From assembly GCA_035772785.1 (NCBI GenBank), contig JAOCPU010000001.1:434001-498000 (forward strand): a stretch of 64,000 nucleotides of DNA. Reading direction: 5' to 3'. Below are positions 45,633 through 57,613 of this stretch, one piece after another (positions within the stretch are counted from its first letter, which is position 1; the number at the start of each line of letters is the position of its first letter). This DNA comes from Phlebiopsis flavidoalba (taxonomy: Eukaryota; Basidiomycota; Agaricomycetes; Polyporales; Phanerochaetaceae). The notes under the pieces were generated by a model. That model ran no database searches. It saw only the letters and a list, made by a program, of their open reading frames with translations, and was not told the origin of the DNA. A program made the translations under genes and the position numbers.

Positions 45633-47073
45633 TCATAGTGCGTGTGGTCGCATCTCGGCCATGCTTGAGCAGCATGGAAGCCTGCATGCCGCCCGTACCG
45701 CGCGCGCCAGGCCACCATCGCGCTCCTTCATCTGAACGTCGGAGGGGGGGGGAGCACTGTGGGACTGGGTGACGACGTACAAGGTGACGATGCGAATGTG
45801 CACGTCGCGGAGGCGCTTGAGCGCGGCGACAACGTTGTTGTACGGCTCGCGAAGGGCGGGGTGTCTTTGGGCGACATCGCGGACCGATCGGGGGCAGGCG
45901 GTGAGGTACTGGAGATACTCGCGGTGGAGGCCCGGCATGTAAAGGCGCATTCTCTCCATGAAGCCGGTGTCGGCCTTTTTGTTGGCATCCGAGGGCGCAG
46001 GTTGCCGCTTCTTCGCCAACTTATGATCGACATCCAGGAAGATGTCGAGCGCGTGCATGACGCTGCTTTGGCCGGCAGAAGGTCCGGACATGTACTTGAC
46101 AGCGCCTCCAGAACGCCCTCGTACACCCATCGCGGCTTGGGAAGAACCTTCCGAGGGTGAGCCAACCCACCACGGGCGGCAATACCAGTAGAAGGATTTG
46201 GGGTCGACGGTGTCCTTAATGGAAATGAAAATGTCGGTGAGTTCGTCGATGATCGTCTTCAGATGAGACAGATCACGAGCGATTTTGTTGATAGCGGCGG
46301 CGTCGGCGGTGTTGGGGAGGGTCATGAATGTCTCGATAATCTGGAGCATCTCGACACCTTTGAGCTCGATTGCACCCGAGCTGGCGTAGAAGGCGCGTTC
46401 GGTTTCGTTGCCTGAGAGCAGGTTGACGTAACGGATGTTGTCCGCGGAAACGGGCATGTCTGGGCGCACGAGCTCCCAGTTCCACAGCACCGTGTCGGCG
46501 AAGGTCATCACTGGCGCAGTGCCTAGCGCGTCCGAGATGGCGACGATGGGAATGGCGATCGAGCGCGGGATGAGGAGTGTGGTGGAACCATCGCGGGTGG
46601 GTGTCGAGTGCACATAAAAGTGTAGTAGGAATGCTAACACCATGTGCGCGCGCTGCATGTAGCGAAGGTCGGACGTCAGGTCCTTTACGTCGAGGACGGG
46701 CCACTAAGGCAAAATGAGGACGAGAGCAAACAATGAACGTGACGTCAACAACTTACCGAGCGCACGCGCGAGCTCGCCACCGTTCACGATACCGACCGCC
46801 CGTTTTTGCGAGTGCTTCGGGGGGGATTCGTCGTCTCCCAAGCCCAGCATGCCCTGAGCGTCAACCAATGGCCTGCTCCATCGGTCGTGAGGCGGAGCCA
46901 ATTTGGGGCAATGGTTGTGGCGGGAAGAAACCAGAGTTGGCGTCGACGTCGAAGTCAATTTGACACATTGTGCGATCCTGAGTCAACGACCCGCGCTGGA
47001 AACGAACGGGCGACGTGTCGAACATCGACCGCGCGAGGAAGCTCAGGATACTGACGCAGCTGCTGATATCCAT
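45633..47073 (-). CDS. Indoleamine 2,3-dioxygenase family haem protein
   Basis: IDO opens the indole ring of tryptophan with O2 to give N-formylkynurenine, feeding kynurenine and NAD synthesis. The longest uninterrupted frame in the window (341 residues) carries MQRAHMVLAFLLHFYVHSTP, LLIPRSIAIPIVAISDALGT, APVMTFADTVLWNWELVRPD, FYWYCRPWWVG, the haem-side motif YMSGPSAGQSSVMHALDIFL then DVDH (its His being the probable proximal ligand), MRLYMPGLHREYLQYL, and RDVHIRIVTLYVVTQS. The N-terminal part lies in earlier exons and frames (47073-46700): IDFDVDANSGFFPPQPLP, PLVDAQGMLGLGDDESPP, GIVNGGELARAL. Length fits fungal IDO. The stop complement is at 45633. Which fungal isoform it is cannot be told here. 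Confidence 0.94.
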
Positions 47074-47202
47074 GGAGAAGTAAAAAGAAGTACTAGAAGA
47101 CTATATGAATAGGTAAAAAGGAAGTCGTCGTCGAGTGGCGAAGACGAGAGAAGGGTGAGAATGAGAACTGTGCGGACTCCTAGGACCCTGAAGCCTTTCG
47201 AG

Positions 47203-47209
47203 TTATATA
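47203..47209 (-). promoter_or_regulatory. TATA box of the IDO gene
   Basis: The minus strand reads CACCTATATAACTCG about 130 bases upstream of the proposed ATG at 47073. Confidence 0.55.
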
Positions 47210-48572
47210 GGTGTCGGGAGGATGCGAGGAACGTGGAAAGTAAACAAACGGCATTGGTAGGCGCTGTGCGAATATCCGAATATTATTACGCATCGCGCAC
47301 TGGCTAGAACTTGCAGTGTGCTCCGTCGCGAGATTTGCGGTGCCGGTTCACCGTTCCAGACTCGCGTTACCACCCAGCGGCTATGAATTCGTCCCTAATC
47401 GGTAAAGAAGACCCGTTGCCTCAACCCGCCTCCCGTTGCGAACGGAGACTTTCCACGTGGGTGGGAGTCGCCTATCTGGCCGCCGCAAGACGAGATCGCG
47501 TTTCCCTCCCCAACGACCAGCCCTGCATTGCTATCACAAACCCACCACGCGACCGACCGAAGTGTGTCGAACTCATTGGCCTACGCAAGTCGTCCACGGG
47601 ATCTTTGTGCGGAAAGTTCCCAGTACCTGAACAAACCGTTGGGGCTGATTTGTTTTGCACATAACAGGGCTGTCACTCACCGCGGCCTGACAGCATGGTC
47701 TCCAATCAAGCCCTGGGCAGGGCTGACCGCAGCATATTCGCTCCTCTGTCCCCGGTCTTGGCTTGAAGGTGTGTGTGAGCCTCAAAAGAGGTATGTCGTG
47801 GCGTGGCCGGCCGTGGCGCCATAGATGAGTCCTGGCCTCAGTGGTTGCGTTAACACCGATCAACCCTCCTGACTCCCTGCGAATCGGCGCCTGGGCACTG
47901 AATTATAGTGTTTCATCTTCATCCTCGGAAGCAGTGTACGTTAAACTTTTCCAATCTGAGATTCGGTGGACTACAAACTCAGCCTTGATGATGTTGAAGT
48001 AAGTAACAAACGAACAACCGCAGCCTGTGTAGTCCTTCCAGGCGGGTTGCGGGCTCTATTCGCGCAATGACACTTCCGTCCCGGCGTAGACCTTGGCGTG
48101 TCCCACAGAGTCCAACTCTATGTACGCCTAATATCCTTGTTTCCTTTCTGGTTGCGTCCGGATTTCCGAGATGCTGTGCCGCGGAGCGCGTCCGCGCCCG
48201 ACGCTTCAGCCTGGCTCCCCAGAGAAACTTCCGCGTGAGAGATAGGTGTGACAGCGAGTCGTTGAGACAGGGCCCGCCACGCGCCGTACGCGGCGAGGCC
48301 AGTCTCGCGAAATCGGCAAGCAAACAGCGGGACGGGAACATGAGCATGTCTGAGATTTTGCTTTGAACTCGCCCATACCAGGCCGAAAAGCAATACGGCT
48401 ATCGCGTGGAGTGCATCATATCGCCAGTGGCGCTCGGTCATTGTTTTCATTACCAACGGTAAACCAAAGTAACTAAAAGCGTATTCGCGCTATCGACAAA
48501 ATCTCCGCGGAAGGTGCTTTCTGCGGACAAGGACGCGGGGCGGCGAATGGAGAGGGGAGGCTCGATAAGGGA
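47210..48572. other. intergenic, about 1.3 kb, no gene supported
   Basis: Frames at 47311-47664 (+), 47979-48347 (-) and 48118-48456 (-) exceed 100 residues but overlap each other in different phases and carry no known motif. I take them as chance frames in GC-rich sequence. Confidence 0.4.
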
Positions 48573-50526
48573 CTAGTCCTTCCACTTGAGCGGGTACTTC
48601 TCCCCAGATTTATCCGCCTCCTCCACGCACTTGCGTTCAACGACGTCGAGGATCTTTTCCTTGACGCCATCTTGCCCTGGCGCGCAGAGACAAACTTTTT
48701 AACGAGTTCATCTTTTGTGAGGGCGGAGCCTCCGCTTGCAGGGTGGGCTACCGACTACCATTTCTTTAATCTCCTCCTCCGTTGGCAGCGCGAAGCGCAT
48801 CGGGGAGCTAGCCTTGGACGGCTTGGTCTCGACACCCTCAGGCACGTCGACTGTAGGCGCAGTTCCATTCTCTGCCGAGAGAACTGGGAGAAGAATTTGG
48901 CTTTGACGTCAAACGTCGTCGACCTCGACCAACGTAGAAGGGTTTCCAGGCAGGTCGTCCCCTGGTTTTCTCAACCAGTACAGCAGTGACACCCGTAATA
49001 AAATCGTCGCTGGCACCACTCTAGAAAAGCATCCAGAGTCAGCGGAAGTGAGACGAAGGGTTGAACACAGCCGCAGTAATTGACTCGTCCACTTACACAA
49101 AAACGCGGTTGCGATGTTGAGTTCGGTCTGAAGCGCTGCATGCAATGTCGAAGTCTTGCCCTTGCGTATCGCGCTGCGAGCGCGACCTTCAAGCTAGTCG
49201 GACTCCGGAGCTCCATAGCCGTGAGAGTTTGCTGCGCCCATGTACGGATCTCGGCATCTTCGTGACTCTCGATGACCTTTTGCAAGTCGGCGAAGATATC
49301 TTCAACCTTATTGTGGCCAAACACTGCGTCAAGCACCTGTCGCTTGGCGCCTCTGAATGTGGGAAGAGGTTCTACTGGATCCCGCTCTTGGGAGTGCTCC
49401 TCGATGATGCTGTCAATCACGCCCCAAACCGGACGGTCCAGTGACGCTAACTTTTCGAGAATAGCTTGTATCCGTCGTGACGGCACGTAATGCGTAGCCA
49501 GGCCCCAATTCGCTGTTTCACGAAAAGGACATCAAATTCAATAATGAAGATTGAGCCGTGGAAAAAGATGGCAGCTTACTACACATCTCTCCCCTTGATA
49601 GTTTCCCCAGTCAGGCCCAAGTAAGTGCCGATTTCGCCGTCTAACCTGGACAAGAAGAAAGTCGCGCCGACATCCGGGCAGTAGCCAATCTTTGTTTCGG
49701 GCATGGCAAATACTGTGTTTTTCGGTAGCTATCCTAAACGAGGCGTTGACGGACAGACCCCACACCACCGCCCCACTGAGATGGAAATGAGTATACAAAG
49801 AATTTTGGAGGAAATAGGAAAGACTGCTGACTCGTAATACCATCCAGTACCGCGACATATGGTTCTGGTACTGCTGCGAGTAAATAGTCCAATTCAAATC
49901 TGTCAGAACGTCAGTGGCGGTGCCAATGGCATTCGGAGTAGGTAGAACGCACTCGCGTTTGAAGAAGTCGACAGCTTGTGGCCTTGTCTCTTCCGACTTC
50001 GCCAATTCGATGACGCCTGACAAATACCGCAGCCGGGTGGGAATGGGGTTCGAAGTCTGAAAGCGGTTTAATGTCACGAACCAGCTACATCGCCTCCCGC
50101 ACAGAAAGCGCGCCCCGCCCCCGTGCCGACTAGGATCTTGCTCAAGGACGACTTGCTCCACTCCTACACAATAGATTAAACACGTATACCGACTGCGTAA
50201 TCGGCTAACCTCGGCGTACCTCGACGAATGGCCGCAGAGTATCAATCATTTGAGTATCGAGCGCGTTCAGTTTCTTTGACCGGTTCAGAATGTACTTTCG
50301 GACCTGTCCGTGTGTCTCGAAAAGGACGGTGTGGCTGAGTGCAGAAGCGTGTTGAACAAGATACGACAGATATGCTTTGGGAACCAGAACGCACCTCACC
50401 GCCATCGCCCTGGGGTTTGCCTGAGCCAGCCTGGGTGCTGGCTTGCATGTGCTGCGAGATGGCACGAGTTCGTTGAGCGGCGACGAGACTGCGCTGGGAC
50501 ATTCTGACGGCTTTGCGAGCCAACAT
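48573..50526 (-). CDS. 3-hydroxyisobutyryl-CoA hydrolase, mitochondrial (crotonase fold)
   Basis: This enzyme hydrolyses 3-hydroxyisobutyryl-CoA in valine breakdown. The start at 50526 ([20 protein letters not shown]) is a basic mitochondrial presequence. Then come [20 protein letters not shown] then [30 protein letters not shown] (oxyanion-loop region), [31 protein letters not shown] sequence with the family's Glu and Asp, [14 protein letters not shown] residues, [56 protein letters not shown], and [22 protein letters not shown]-terminal extension rich in Lys and Glu ends KYPLKWKD, with the stop complement at 48573-48575. It is longer than human HIBCH because of this tail, as in some fungal homologs. 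Exons and frames change about six times. Confidence 0.92.
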
Positions 50527-50806
50527 GGGTGTAGCAACAAAAGACGAAGAGGACGGTGATTTCAAGTAGGAGCTCGTGCAGCGGGGAGACCGTCTAACCG
50601 TTTCCGGTGCGCGGCCGAGGAGGACAGAATTCACACCACCCGCGCCTACCGCGTCTCCGCCTCCTGACCGCGTCAAACCCACGCGCGCGTGGTTCGTGGT
50701 CTGCTGCCTTTTTCGGCAAGTCTCTAGCGTTGCTCACCCCGAGTCACTCAGAGCTACATAGTTTACACAGTATTCAAGTCTACAAGGTACCTTCACACTA
50801 ATAAAA
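50527..50806. promoter_or_regulatory. shared divergent promoter region, HIBCH and TBCE
   Basis: Only 280 bases separate the two start codons (50526 on minus, 50807 on plus), so both promoters must lie here. No clear TATA box is seen. Confidence 0.5.
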
Positions 50807-53168
50807 ATGACAGAAACGTCGACGAATATAGCTGGCTCCTCTACTGCGCCTGCGGTGGGGGCTCGGCTCATTCTCGCCGAGCACCTCGGCACTATCAGAT
50901 ATGTTGGTCCCGTAGATGGCACCCAAGGACTGTGGCTGGGTGTGTCGAGTGGGACGACCCGACTCGGGGAAAGCATGACGGTGTCAAAGACGGGCGACGG
51001 TACTTCTCGTGCCTGTAAGATATCTCCACAATGAATGACAAGCATGACTCGTTCTCACAATTATACAGTGTGCCCGGTGCCGCGTCCTTTATCCGTCCGA
51101 CTGCCAATGGCATCTGTTACGGCACCTTCCTTTCTTACCGCACTTGTATCCCAAGTACATCGAAGTTCCGCTGGGGAGCTCCGTGGAAAAGGTGATCTTG
51201 GGATCATCCAACGGAGCCATCGAGGTTGAAGCCCCTTGCGGGGCTGGACAGGGTTCGCGGAAAAGCTCTCCAACCTGCAACGACTACGAGAAGTCAGTCT
51301 AGACAACACGGCGTGTTGCCTTTCCAAACCCACTGGTCGGGGGAAGTACAGCGAGTACAGCGATCATGTCCGGTCCGTCGAGTTCGTCAATGGACTGATC
51401 GACGATGGTTAGATGCAGGACTGTGTTACCATCGTTGAGGAACTTCGTTCTGTTGGGTGCTTCTCCTGGTACCCATGAATCTTTCGCGCGAATAATTTGC
51501 CATACCCGAATCCGTTTATTGTGCCATGGCTTATCAAATGTGAGTCGATAGAAATACGAGGGCTAGACCTGACGAAAAAACCTCTTTCCGTCCTGGGATG
51601 CAGTCGCCCACATCGTATCCGAATTGCCCAAGCTGGAAGTTTTAGCTCTAAAGTAAGGAAATTGCCGCCGCTTCCATAGCCGTACCGCTTACTGAGAATC
51701 TTCACGCCAGTCTAAAAACCGGTCGCTTTTTGCCGACTCGAATACGGTGTTATTTCAGTCTGCATTCTCAAGCATCAAAGAGCTGCAAATCAATTCCACC
51801 TCATAACATGGGACCAGAGCTCAGGCACCTCATCGGATATATGCCCTGTCGATCCCGATTGGAAACGGGATACAATAGGCTATTCACCCTCTCCGCTGTG
51901 CCCGACACAAAAGCTGGGAATGTACCGGCGAGCCCAACATTGCACGAGATCAATTTAGATGGGAAACCTGCTACATCCAATGGTCTGCGGTATGTTCTGC
52001 CCCGGCCTGAGTTTGTTGGGTAAGAATCACCGTTCGTATGCTTTGAGGCAACCCGCATTGAGACCATAGATCCACGGGGACAAAACCCGCGCCGGATCTT
52101 AATCAACTGAAACACCTTTCTCTCATGTCAAACGGCCTAAAGGACTGGAAAGATGTCGACCGACTCGCATCATGGTGTCCTACTTTGGAGTCACTGACGT
52201 TAACCGGCAATCCGCTGGGTAGAAGGTTCGTTATTGATTCGGGGTCCCTTGCAACTCCGGCGGGCGGAAGTCCTATCGCTCGACGTTCTGACTCGAGCTT
52301 CTAGACGATGAACTCAGAAAAAAAACACGCACGGCAATTTACGATCGCAAAGATCCCTACTTTAACGGTCCTTGACGGTGCCCGTGGTACGTCTCCCGCG
52401 GGGGCCCTTTCCCAAGACCGCGATAGAACCTCTGATCGCAACGCTGGTTGACTGTTAACAGATCACAGCGAAGGAGCGTGTTTGACTGCGAACTGTTCTA
52501 CGTCTCTCCTACATCGGCGCGCGGGGCCCCGGTGACGAGGCCTCGCAGCGAGACCAGCACCCAAGGTACAAGGACCTCTGTTCCAGTGCGTGTTTTACCG
52601 CCGCCCGGTGCAATGTAGAATCACTGATAAGGTGCCCGTCTCTGACCTACACCTACACCGCCACCGCCGCACCGTCTGTTCGACCCATGCTCTTGTTCTC
52701 CACCAGAGTATGCAATACAGGAAAACCGACGCGCGTCGCCCCCAAGGCCGCGCAAGACTAACGCTAAGCCCGTCCCCCCCCCCCCCGTCTCTTTGGTGCG
52801 TCGCCCCTGCGCTATCATCCGCTCTGTGGCGCCGACTGATACCGCCCACTCCTCCCCCTTGTTGTCGCAAACACGTACCGTGTGCAGGCGTCACCGCCCC
52901 ACCGGTGCATGGCGCCGCCGTCGGGGGCCGACATCAGCGCCGCTAGCACGCAGAGCCTGAGGGTGTTGCCGTCAATGACGATGCGGACCTTGCGCCTGAA
53001 AAACTGGCGAAGACGTTCAAGCTGAGCAAGGCTGAACAGGGCGGCGTTCGGGTGTGGCTTCGGATGCCCGATCGCGCGTGTGCAGAGCTGGACCTCGCCG
53101 ACGATAGTCATGAACTCGACTGGTGGGGGCTGGAGGACGGTAGTGAGATTGTGGTCGTCACTTCGTAG
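50807..53168 (+). CDS. Tubulin-folding cofactor E (CAP-Gly, LRR, ubiquitin-like)
   Basis: TBCE binds alpha-tubulin and helps to join it to beta-tubulin. The start at 50807 gives MTETSTNIAGSSTAPAVGAR, then the CAP-Gly domain GTIRYVGPVDGTQGLWLG and VEWDDPTRGKHDGVKDGRRY with its GKHDG groove motif (spanning one slip near 50945), then ASFIRPTANGICYGT. LRR pieces follow: IRGLDLTK, an equivalent of PSWDAVAHIVSELPKLEVL, LHEINLDG, WCPTLESLTLTGNPLG and TVLDG. Then comes the segment ELFYVSYIGARGPGDEAS, QHPRYKDLC. The C-terminal ubiquitin-like region reads LRVLPSMTMRTLRLK, GGVRVWLRMPDRACAELDLA, and DDSHELDWWGLEDGSEIVVV then TS, with TAG at 53166-53168. Domain order and length fit TBCE fully. Confidence 0.93.
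52773..52786. repeat. poly-C tract (14 C)
   Basis: A run of 14 C lies inside the TBCE gene, in a linker or intron before the ubiquitin-like domain. Homopolymer length is unreliable in this sequence. Confidence 0.5.
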
Positions 53169-53371
53169 CCACCAGGGCGCAGTGGATCTCATCGCCTGTG
53201 ATCCGAGTCGTCCGGAAACATAGAAGAGGAAAATAAATGCTTCATATTACAATTTTATAGTAAGTATCATGATACACAGGACGCAGCGGGTGATCCAAAT
53301 AGAACCGATAACAGCGAGGACAGCATAGATGGATTGAGATGAGACGGAAACACAATGCGCGGGAGAGACGA
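53169..53371. other. convergent 3' intergenic region of TBCE and NFS1
   Basis: About 200 bases between two convergent stops; AT-rich with AATAAAT at 53231-53237, a possible polyadenylation signal for TBCE. Confidence 0.5.
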
Positions 53372-55115
53372 CTAGTGCTGAGCCCAGTCAATGGTATTGA
53401 TGTCAATGCCCTCTTGCCACCATCTCCCAGAGCGGGCTAGAATGGAAGGTTAGCATGTCAGAGAATAGGTTTATGTAATTGTGAAATTACTTGCCTCATG
53501 TCGCGGAGGCGTTGGACAACGGCCACAATTTTATTGACGACGTAGTCGATTTCAGCTTCGGTGGTGAAAACGTCCCATGCCAAAGCGAAGGGAAGAATGC
53601 GCCATGTCCTCCGCAGCACCTGGGGAGAATTGTTCAATTAACACCAAATCATCCTGATGGCATACAATGATCACAACATACCGAGGGCGCGGAGCACGTA
53701 TGAGGGTTCCAAAGAAGCAGAAGTGCAAGCACTTCCTGATGAAAGTGCAATATCCTGTGCACAAACATCATTGTCAGTTCTTTCAACTCCGAATTCACTG
53801 TGATCGGGCGACGGCGTACCTTCAATGCCATGAGCAAGCTCTCACCCTCAACATACGCAAAGCTGAGGTTCACACAGCCGGCATAGCCAGAAGCATCACC
53901 GTTGCGGATGACATGCTCGACCTGTGCGTTAATCTTGTTGATGAGTCGGTTCGAGAGCTGTGTGTTACATGCTCGTGGTCCCGCTAGTAAAAGCAAGATA
54001 CAATCAGTAAAACGATCTTGAGTTTGAAAAAATATATGTGGGTTCCGGCACAGTGTGAGCAAAAATCAGTACCCCTGCACGTAAACTCCTTGCCAAGCTG
54101 GTGTCATCAAGACTCCACAAAGCTCACAGTCAAATTGAATAATTGAAAGCGCAGAATATCATCAAAGCGTTTGGCGGGAGGGAATGGGACTTACCGCCAT
54201 CTCGAGTTTGGCTATGCGAGCAGCCTCGCCGATACCGACGCAAAGATGCGGGGCTAGAGTGCCGCTCCGCAGGCCGCGCTCCTGACCTCCACCGTTGATG
54301 ATAGGCTCAAGGCGGACACGAGGCCGTCGACGGACATAGCAGGCACCGATGCCCTTGGGACCGTAGATTTTTATGACCCGAGATACTCATGAGGTCGATG
54401 TTGGACTCGTTGACGTCGATGGGGATTTTGCCGACGGCTTGAGCGGCGTCCGAGTGGAAGTAGATGCCCTCGGTGCTTCCGGAGAAGAGCGCCGATTTCC
54501 TTCATTGGTTGGATGACGCCCCGTCTCGTTGTTTACAGTCATTATCGAGACTATCGAGGTGTCCGGACGAATTGCTGCCTCGAGATCCTCGATACGGACG
54601 ATGCCGTTCTGCTGTACAGGGAGATATGTGACATCGAAACCCTCCTCTTGAAGTTTTCTGCACGAGTCGAGAACACATTTTGTGCTCCTATGATATCGAA
54701 GAAGAGCGTTAGCGCAATCTTGATGGTGGATTGCGGTCATCGCAAACGTACGGTCTGAGTGGTGATGATGTGACGTTTCTTATCCTTGTGGAAGCGCGCA
54801 AACGCCCTTCAGTGCCATGTTGTTCGACTCAGTTTTTTGCTCCAGAGGTGAAAATGAATATGATATCTTTTTGGATCCGCACCAATGAGGTCCGCAAGAT
54901 GCTATAATACATCGTAAAATATCGCGAAACTGAGGGGAAAGTAGAGCCATACCTTGCGGGAATCCTCAATCGCCTTCTCCGTCTCCCATCCGTAAGCGTG
55001 AGTCCTGCTGTGCGGGTTTTCCGTATTGGTCTGTGAGGAATGGGATGGGAGCATAGCGTCCAAAACTCGAGGATCCACCGGAGTAGTCGCCTGTGCACAT
55101 TTTGAGCCGGGCTTC
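53372..55115 (-). CDS. NFS1: Mitochondrial cysteine desulfurase Nfs1, 5' end missing
   Basis: Nfs1 is a PLP enzyme that takes sulfur from cysteine for Fe-S cluster and tRNA thiolation. The readable order is [88 protein letters not shown] then TVNNETG, the PLP-lysine region SISGHK (one extra A follows), GGGQE-type residues, [59 protein letters not shown], and the catalytic-Cys loop [20 protein letters not shown] then ALG. The end is [13 protein letters not shown] after one slip, with the stop complement at 53372-53374. The presequence and the residues before QATTP are not readable; beyond about 55115 the sequence belongs to the SR-protein gene on the other strand. Confidence 0.93.
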
Positions 55116-55135
55116 ACCTGCGATCCGCTGAGGAC

Positions 55136-56232
55136 CCCTCCCAGGTTTCGGCTTTGCGAATTTGAAAGCTCTCGCGACGCCGAGGACGCCGTTACCCAAC
55201 TTCAATGGCAAGAACTTCATGGGAGCCAAGTATGCGCCGAGGACAATGCTCAAACCGTGGGATATTTGTTGACGCCGGGATTTTTCTTTGCAGCATCGTC
55301 GTCGAGTTCGCCAAAGAATCTCGCCCCAGGCGCGACCCGTACGAGGCCGACCGTGCGCCTCGCGCCAGGAGGCCTCCAGGTTACCGCCTGGTTGTCTCAG
55401 GGATCTCTCGTGACACCAGCTGGCAGGTATGCCTTCATTTCTCTCTGACGACCCGCTGGCGGCCCTCCAGGACCCATGGCCATTGGAAAATCAACAAGGT
55501 ATTGATACAACCCGGTGCTTTACAGGACCTGAAGGACTTCGGTCGCGAAGCTGGCAGCGTGTCCTACGCTGATATCGACCGTGATCGCCCTGGCGAGGGG
55601 TCAGTGTCTTCAATTCTCATTGCCTTGCCGCCACTCATGTCCTTAACCAGTGTCCTTGAATACCTTTCTCGCGAGGACGCTGAGCGCGCTGTCAAGGAAC
55701 TTGACAACAAAGAACTGCGCGGCAACAGCGTCCGCGTCGCCCTCGATACTACTGAGGTGGGTTCAAAATTTTATGGAGCACTGCTCGACTTGCTCACTGC
55801 ATCGTGTAGCGTGGACCTATCGACAACTATCGCCGCGACGACCGCCGTGATGACCGCCGTGATGATAGGTATGGTCGTGACGAACGCTACGGTCGGGAGG
55901 ACCTGCTACGCACGCGATGAGCGACGTGATGAACGTTATGCTCGGGACGACCGTCGTCGGGAGGAACGCCCGGCCTACAGGGAACGCTCTCGCTCCCCCC
56001 GCCCCGCCGCGCAGAATATGAGGATCGTCGCCCCAGGTCGCCGCCCCCCAGGAGGGAGCATGAGGAAAGGAGGCCTGCAGGGTACGATGACCGACGAGGA
56101 GCGTATGATTACCGCGCAGAGAACCTGACCCTTATCTTGATCGCCGTAGGGACGGACCGCCGGCGCGAAGAGAGGGACGAACGGTACGAACGGCCCCCGA
56201 GGGCGAATGGGGATAACGGATGGGCTCGCTGA
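55136..56232 (+). CDS. SR-type RNA-binding protein with two RRMs, 5' end missing
   Basis: This is a splicing/export regulator of the Srp2/Npl3 type. After an acceptor-like CCTCCCAG at about 55138 the frame resumes in the middle of RRM1: GFGF then EFESSRDAEDAVTQL, a GKNFMG-type stretch, EFAKESRPRRDPYEADRAPR and ARRPPGYRLVVSGISRDTSW. RRM2 follows after a short intron: QDLKDFGREAGSVSYADIDR DRPGEG, VLEYLSREDAERAVKELDNK, and ELRGNSVRVALD. The tail is an Arg/Asp/Tyr-rich RS/RGG-like domain (DERRDERYARDDRRREERPA) with SRSPRP, ending REERDERYERPPRANGDNGW AR with TGA at 56230-56232. The N-terminal half of RRM1, with RNP2 and the start codon, is absent because the sequence to the left is NFS1. Confidence 0.88.
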
Positions 56233-57613
56233 GGTTGGCCGTAATGCGTATGGATTTCTCCCGTTTGGCGTGCCATCGGACCACGATCGTCTTTTCCCCA
56301 GTCCTCGAAACTTGCTCCAAAATCGTTGTTGTCCGTTCCTGGATGTGTTGCTGGCCATGATCTGTACCGTGAAGGAGACCTTTGTTGCTCGATTGGCTTT
56401 TAACGCATTGGTTCCCCGTGTGGTCCCGGCCGCGTCCTGAGAAGAAGGTACATGCCTCCCCTCCCTTTGGCGGACTGTCCATGCCCGGTCGAGTCCTCGG
56501 CGAGACGAGTGGCGAGTGGCGAGTGGCGAGTGGCGACTATAGGCGCGGCGCAAGACGCACTTGTTGGCAAGCGAGTTGAGTGGCACCGTGTGTGCTCTCC
56601 TGGACCGAATGCGTGTGCACGAGGCGATGTCGGCTGTCGAATCCCGCTGGTTGCATCAAGTCCTCCCCGTCGTTGATGCCATGAGGCCTGTTGAGTACCG
56701 TTGATTGGAGGAGGCCCGAACCGTCCATCAAAACCTGTATCCCAAAATTGCCAGTCCCTTCTGCTATTTTCCCACCGTCGAGGATGGTTTTTTTTCTCCG
56801 TGCCACTGTATCGCACAATGCCACCGGGCCCAGTGATTTGTGTTTCCGACTAGCCCCACGGTCCCAATACGACGAGCCGGAGACTCGAGTTGAAACCAAG
56901 TGGGTATTCCTGTAGATGTATGTGCATGTTGTACGCCACGAAATGTGTCAAATACCTGTTCGCGACTTGCAATATTAATGTTCCGTCAACCAACCCATGA
57001 TTCGCGGGTGAATTCGTTCTCGGGGCTGAGCTCAATAGCATTCGGGCACTCGAAGTCAATTATCTGGGCCTTGGACCCTGCACGCGGTATATACGGATTG
57101 CACAGACTTTGTATCTGACTTTGCTATGCAGCCCCATCGTACGTCGTTCGGAGGCGGACAGACAGAAACAAGCTACGTTTATTTTTACTCGTCTGTGTAC
57201 CTGGTAAAGCTAGTATTACCTGTAGGCTGTACACCAAGGGACGTCATGGATCGCTGTGTGTGTTGCAACCTAATTTGCTATTTGTGAATCGAATCTGCCA
57301 ATATGTACTGCCCGACACTCAGGGTATACGGTTCGAGTCACTCACCAACCATCGGCTGCGCTGTACCTCGTCAATGTTGATTGGCAACAAATCGCAGACT
57401 CACTGATAGCAGCTGTCCATGGCCGTATGCGCACCTCTGCCCGGCGGCTTGTAGAGGCTGTGCAAAAAGTACAACCCAGTTCAAGCGCACAGAGTGGAGG
57501 TAAGGAGAGACTGTATTCGGCACAATAAAATACAGGTATACAGTGGTATCACATCTCTCACGACGAAAGACCCGGTTCTGACGTGCGTGCTCTTTTGGTG
57601 GAGGCTCCCGCGC
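56233..57613. other. convergent intergenic region, 1.4 kb
   Basis: Frames of 70-200 residues on both strands between 56200 and 56900 overlap in several phases without known motifs. It may include an extended 3' UTR of the SR-protein gene. A four-copy heptamer repeat lies within it. Confidence 0.4.
56507..56534. repeat. tandem heptamer repeat GAGTGGC x4
   Basis: Four exact direct copies of GAGTGGC run head to tail, followed by GACTATAGG. It is a short minisatellite-type array in non-coding sequence. Confidence 0.85.

Noticed and set aside
45759..46160. A 133-residue plus-strand frame opposite IDO
   Set aside because: Antisense shadow of the IDO catalytic domain, whose haem-binding motif is readable on the other strand.
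47311..48456. Frames over 100 residues on both strands between IDO and HIBCH
   Set aside because: They overlap each other in different phases, with no motif or consistent codon texture.
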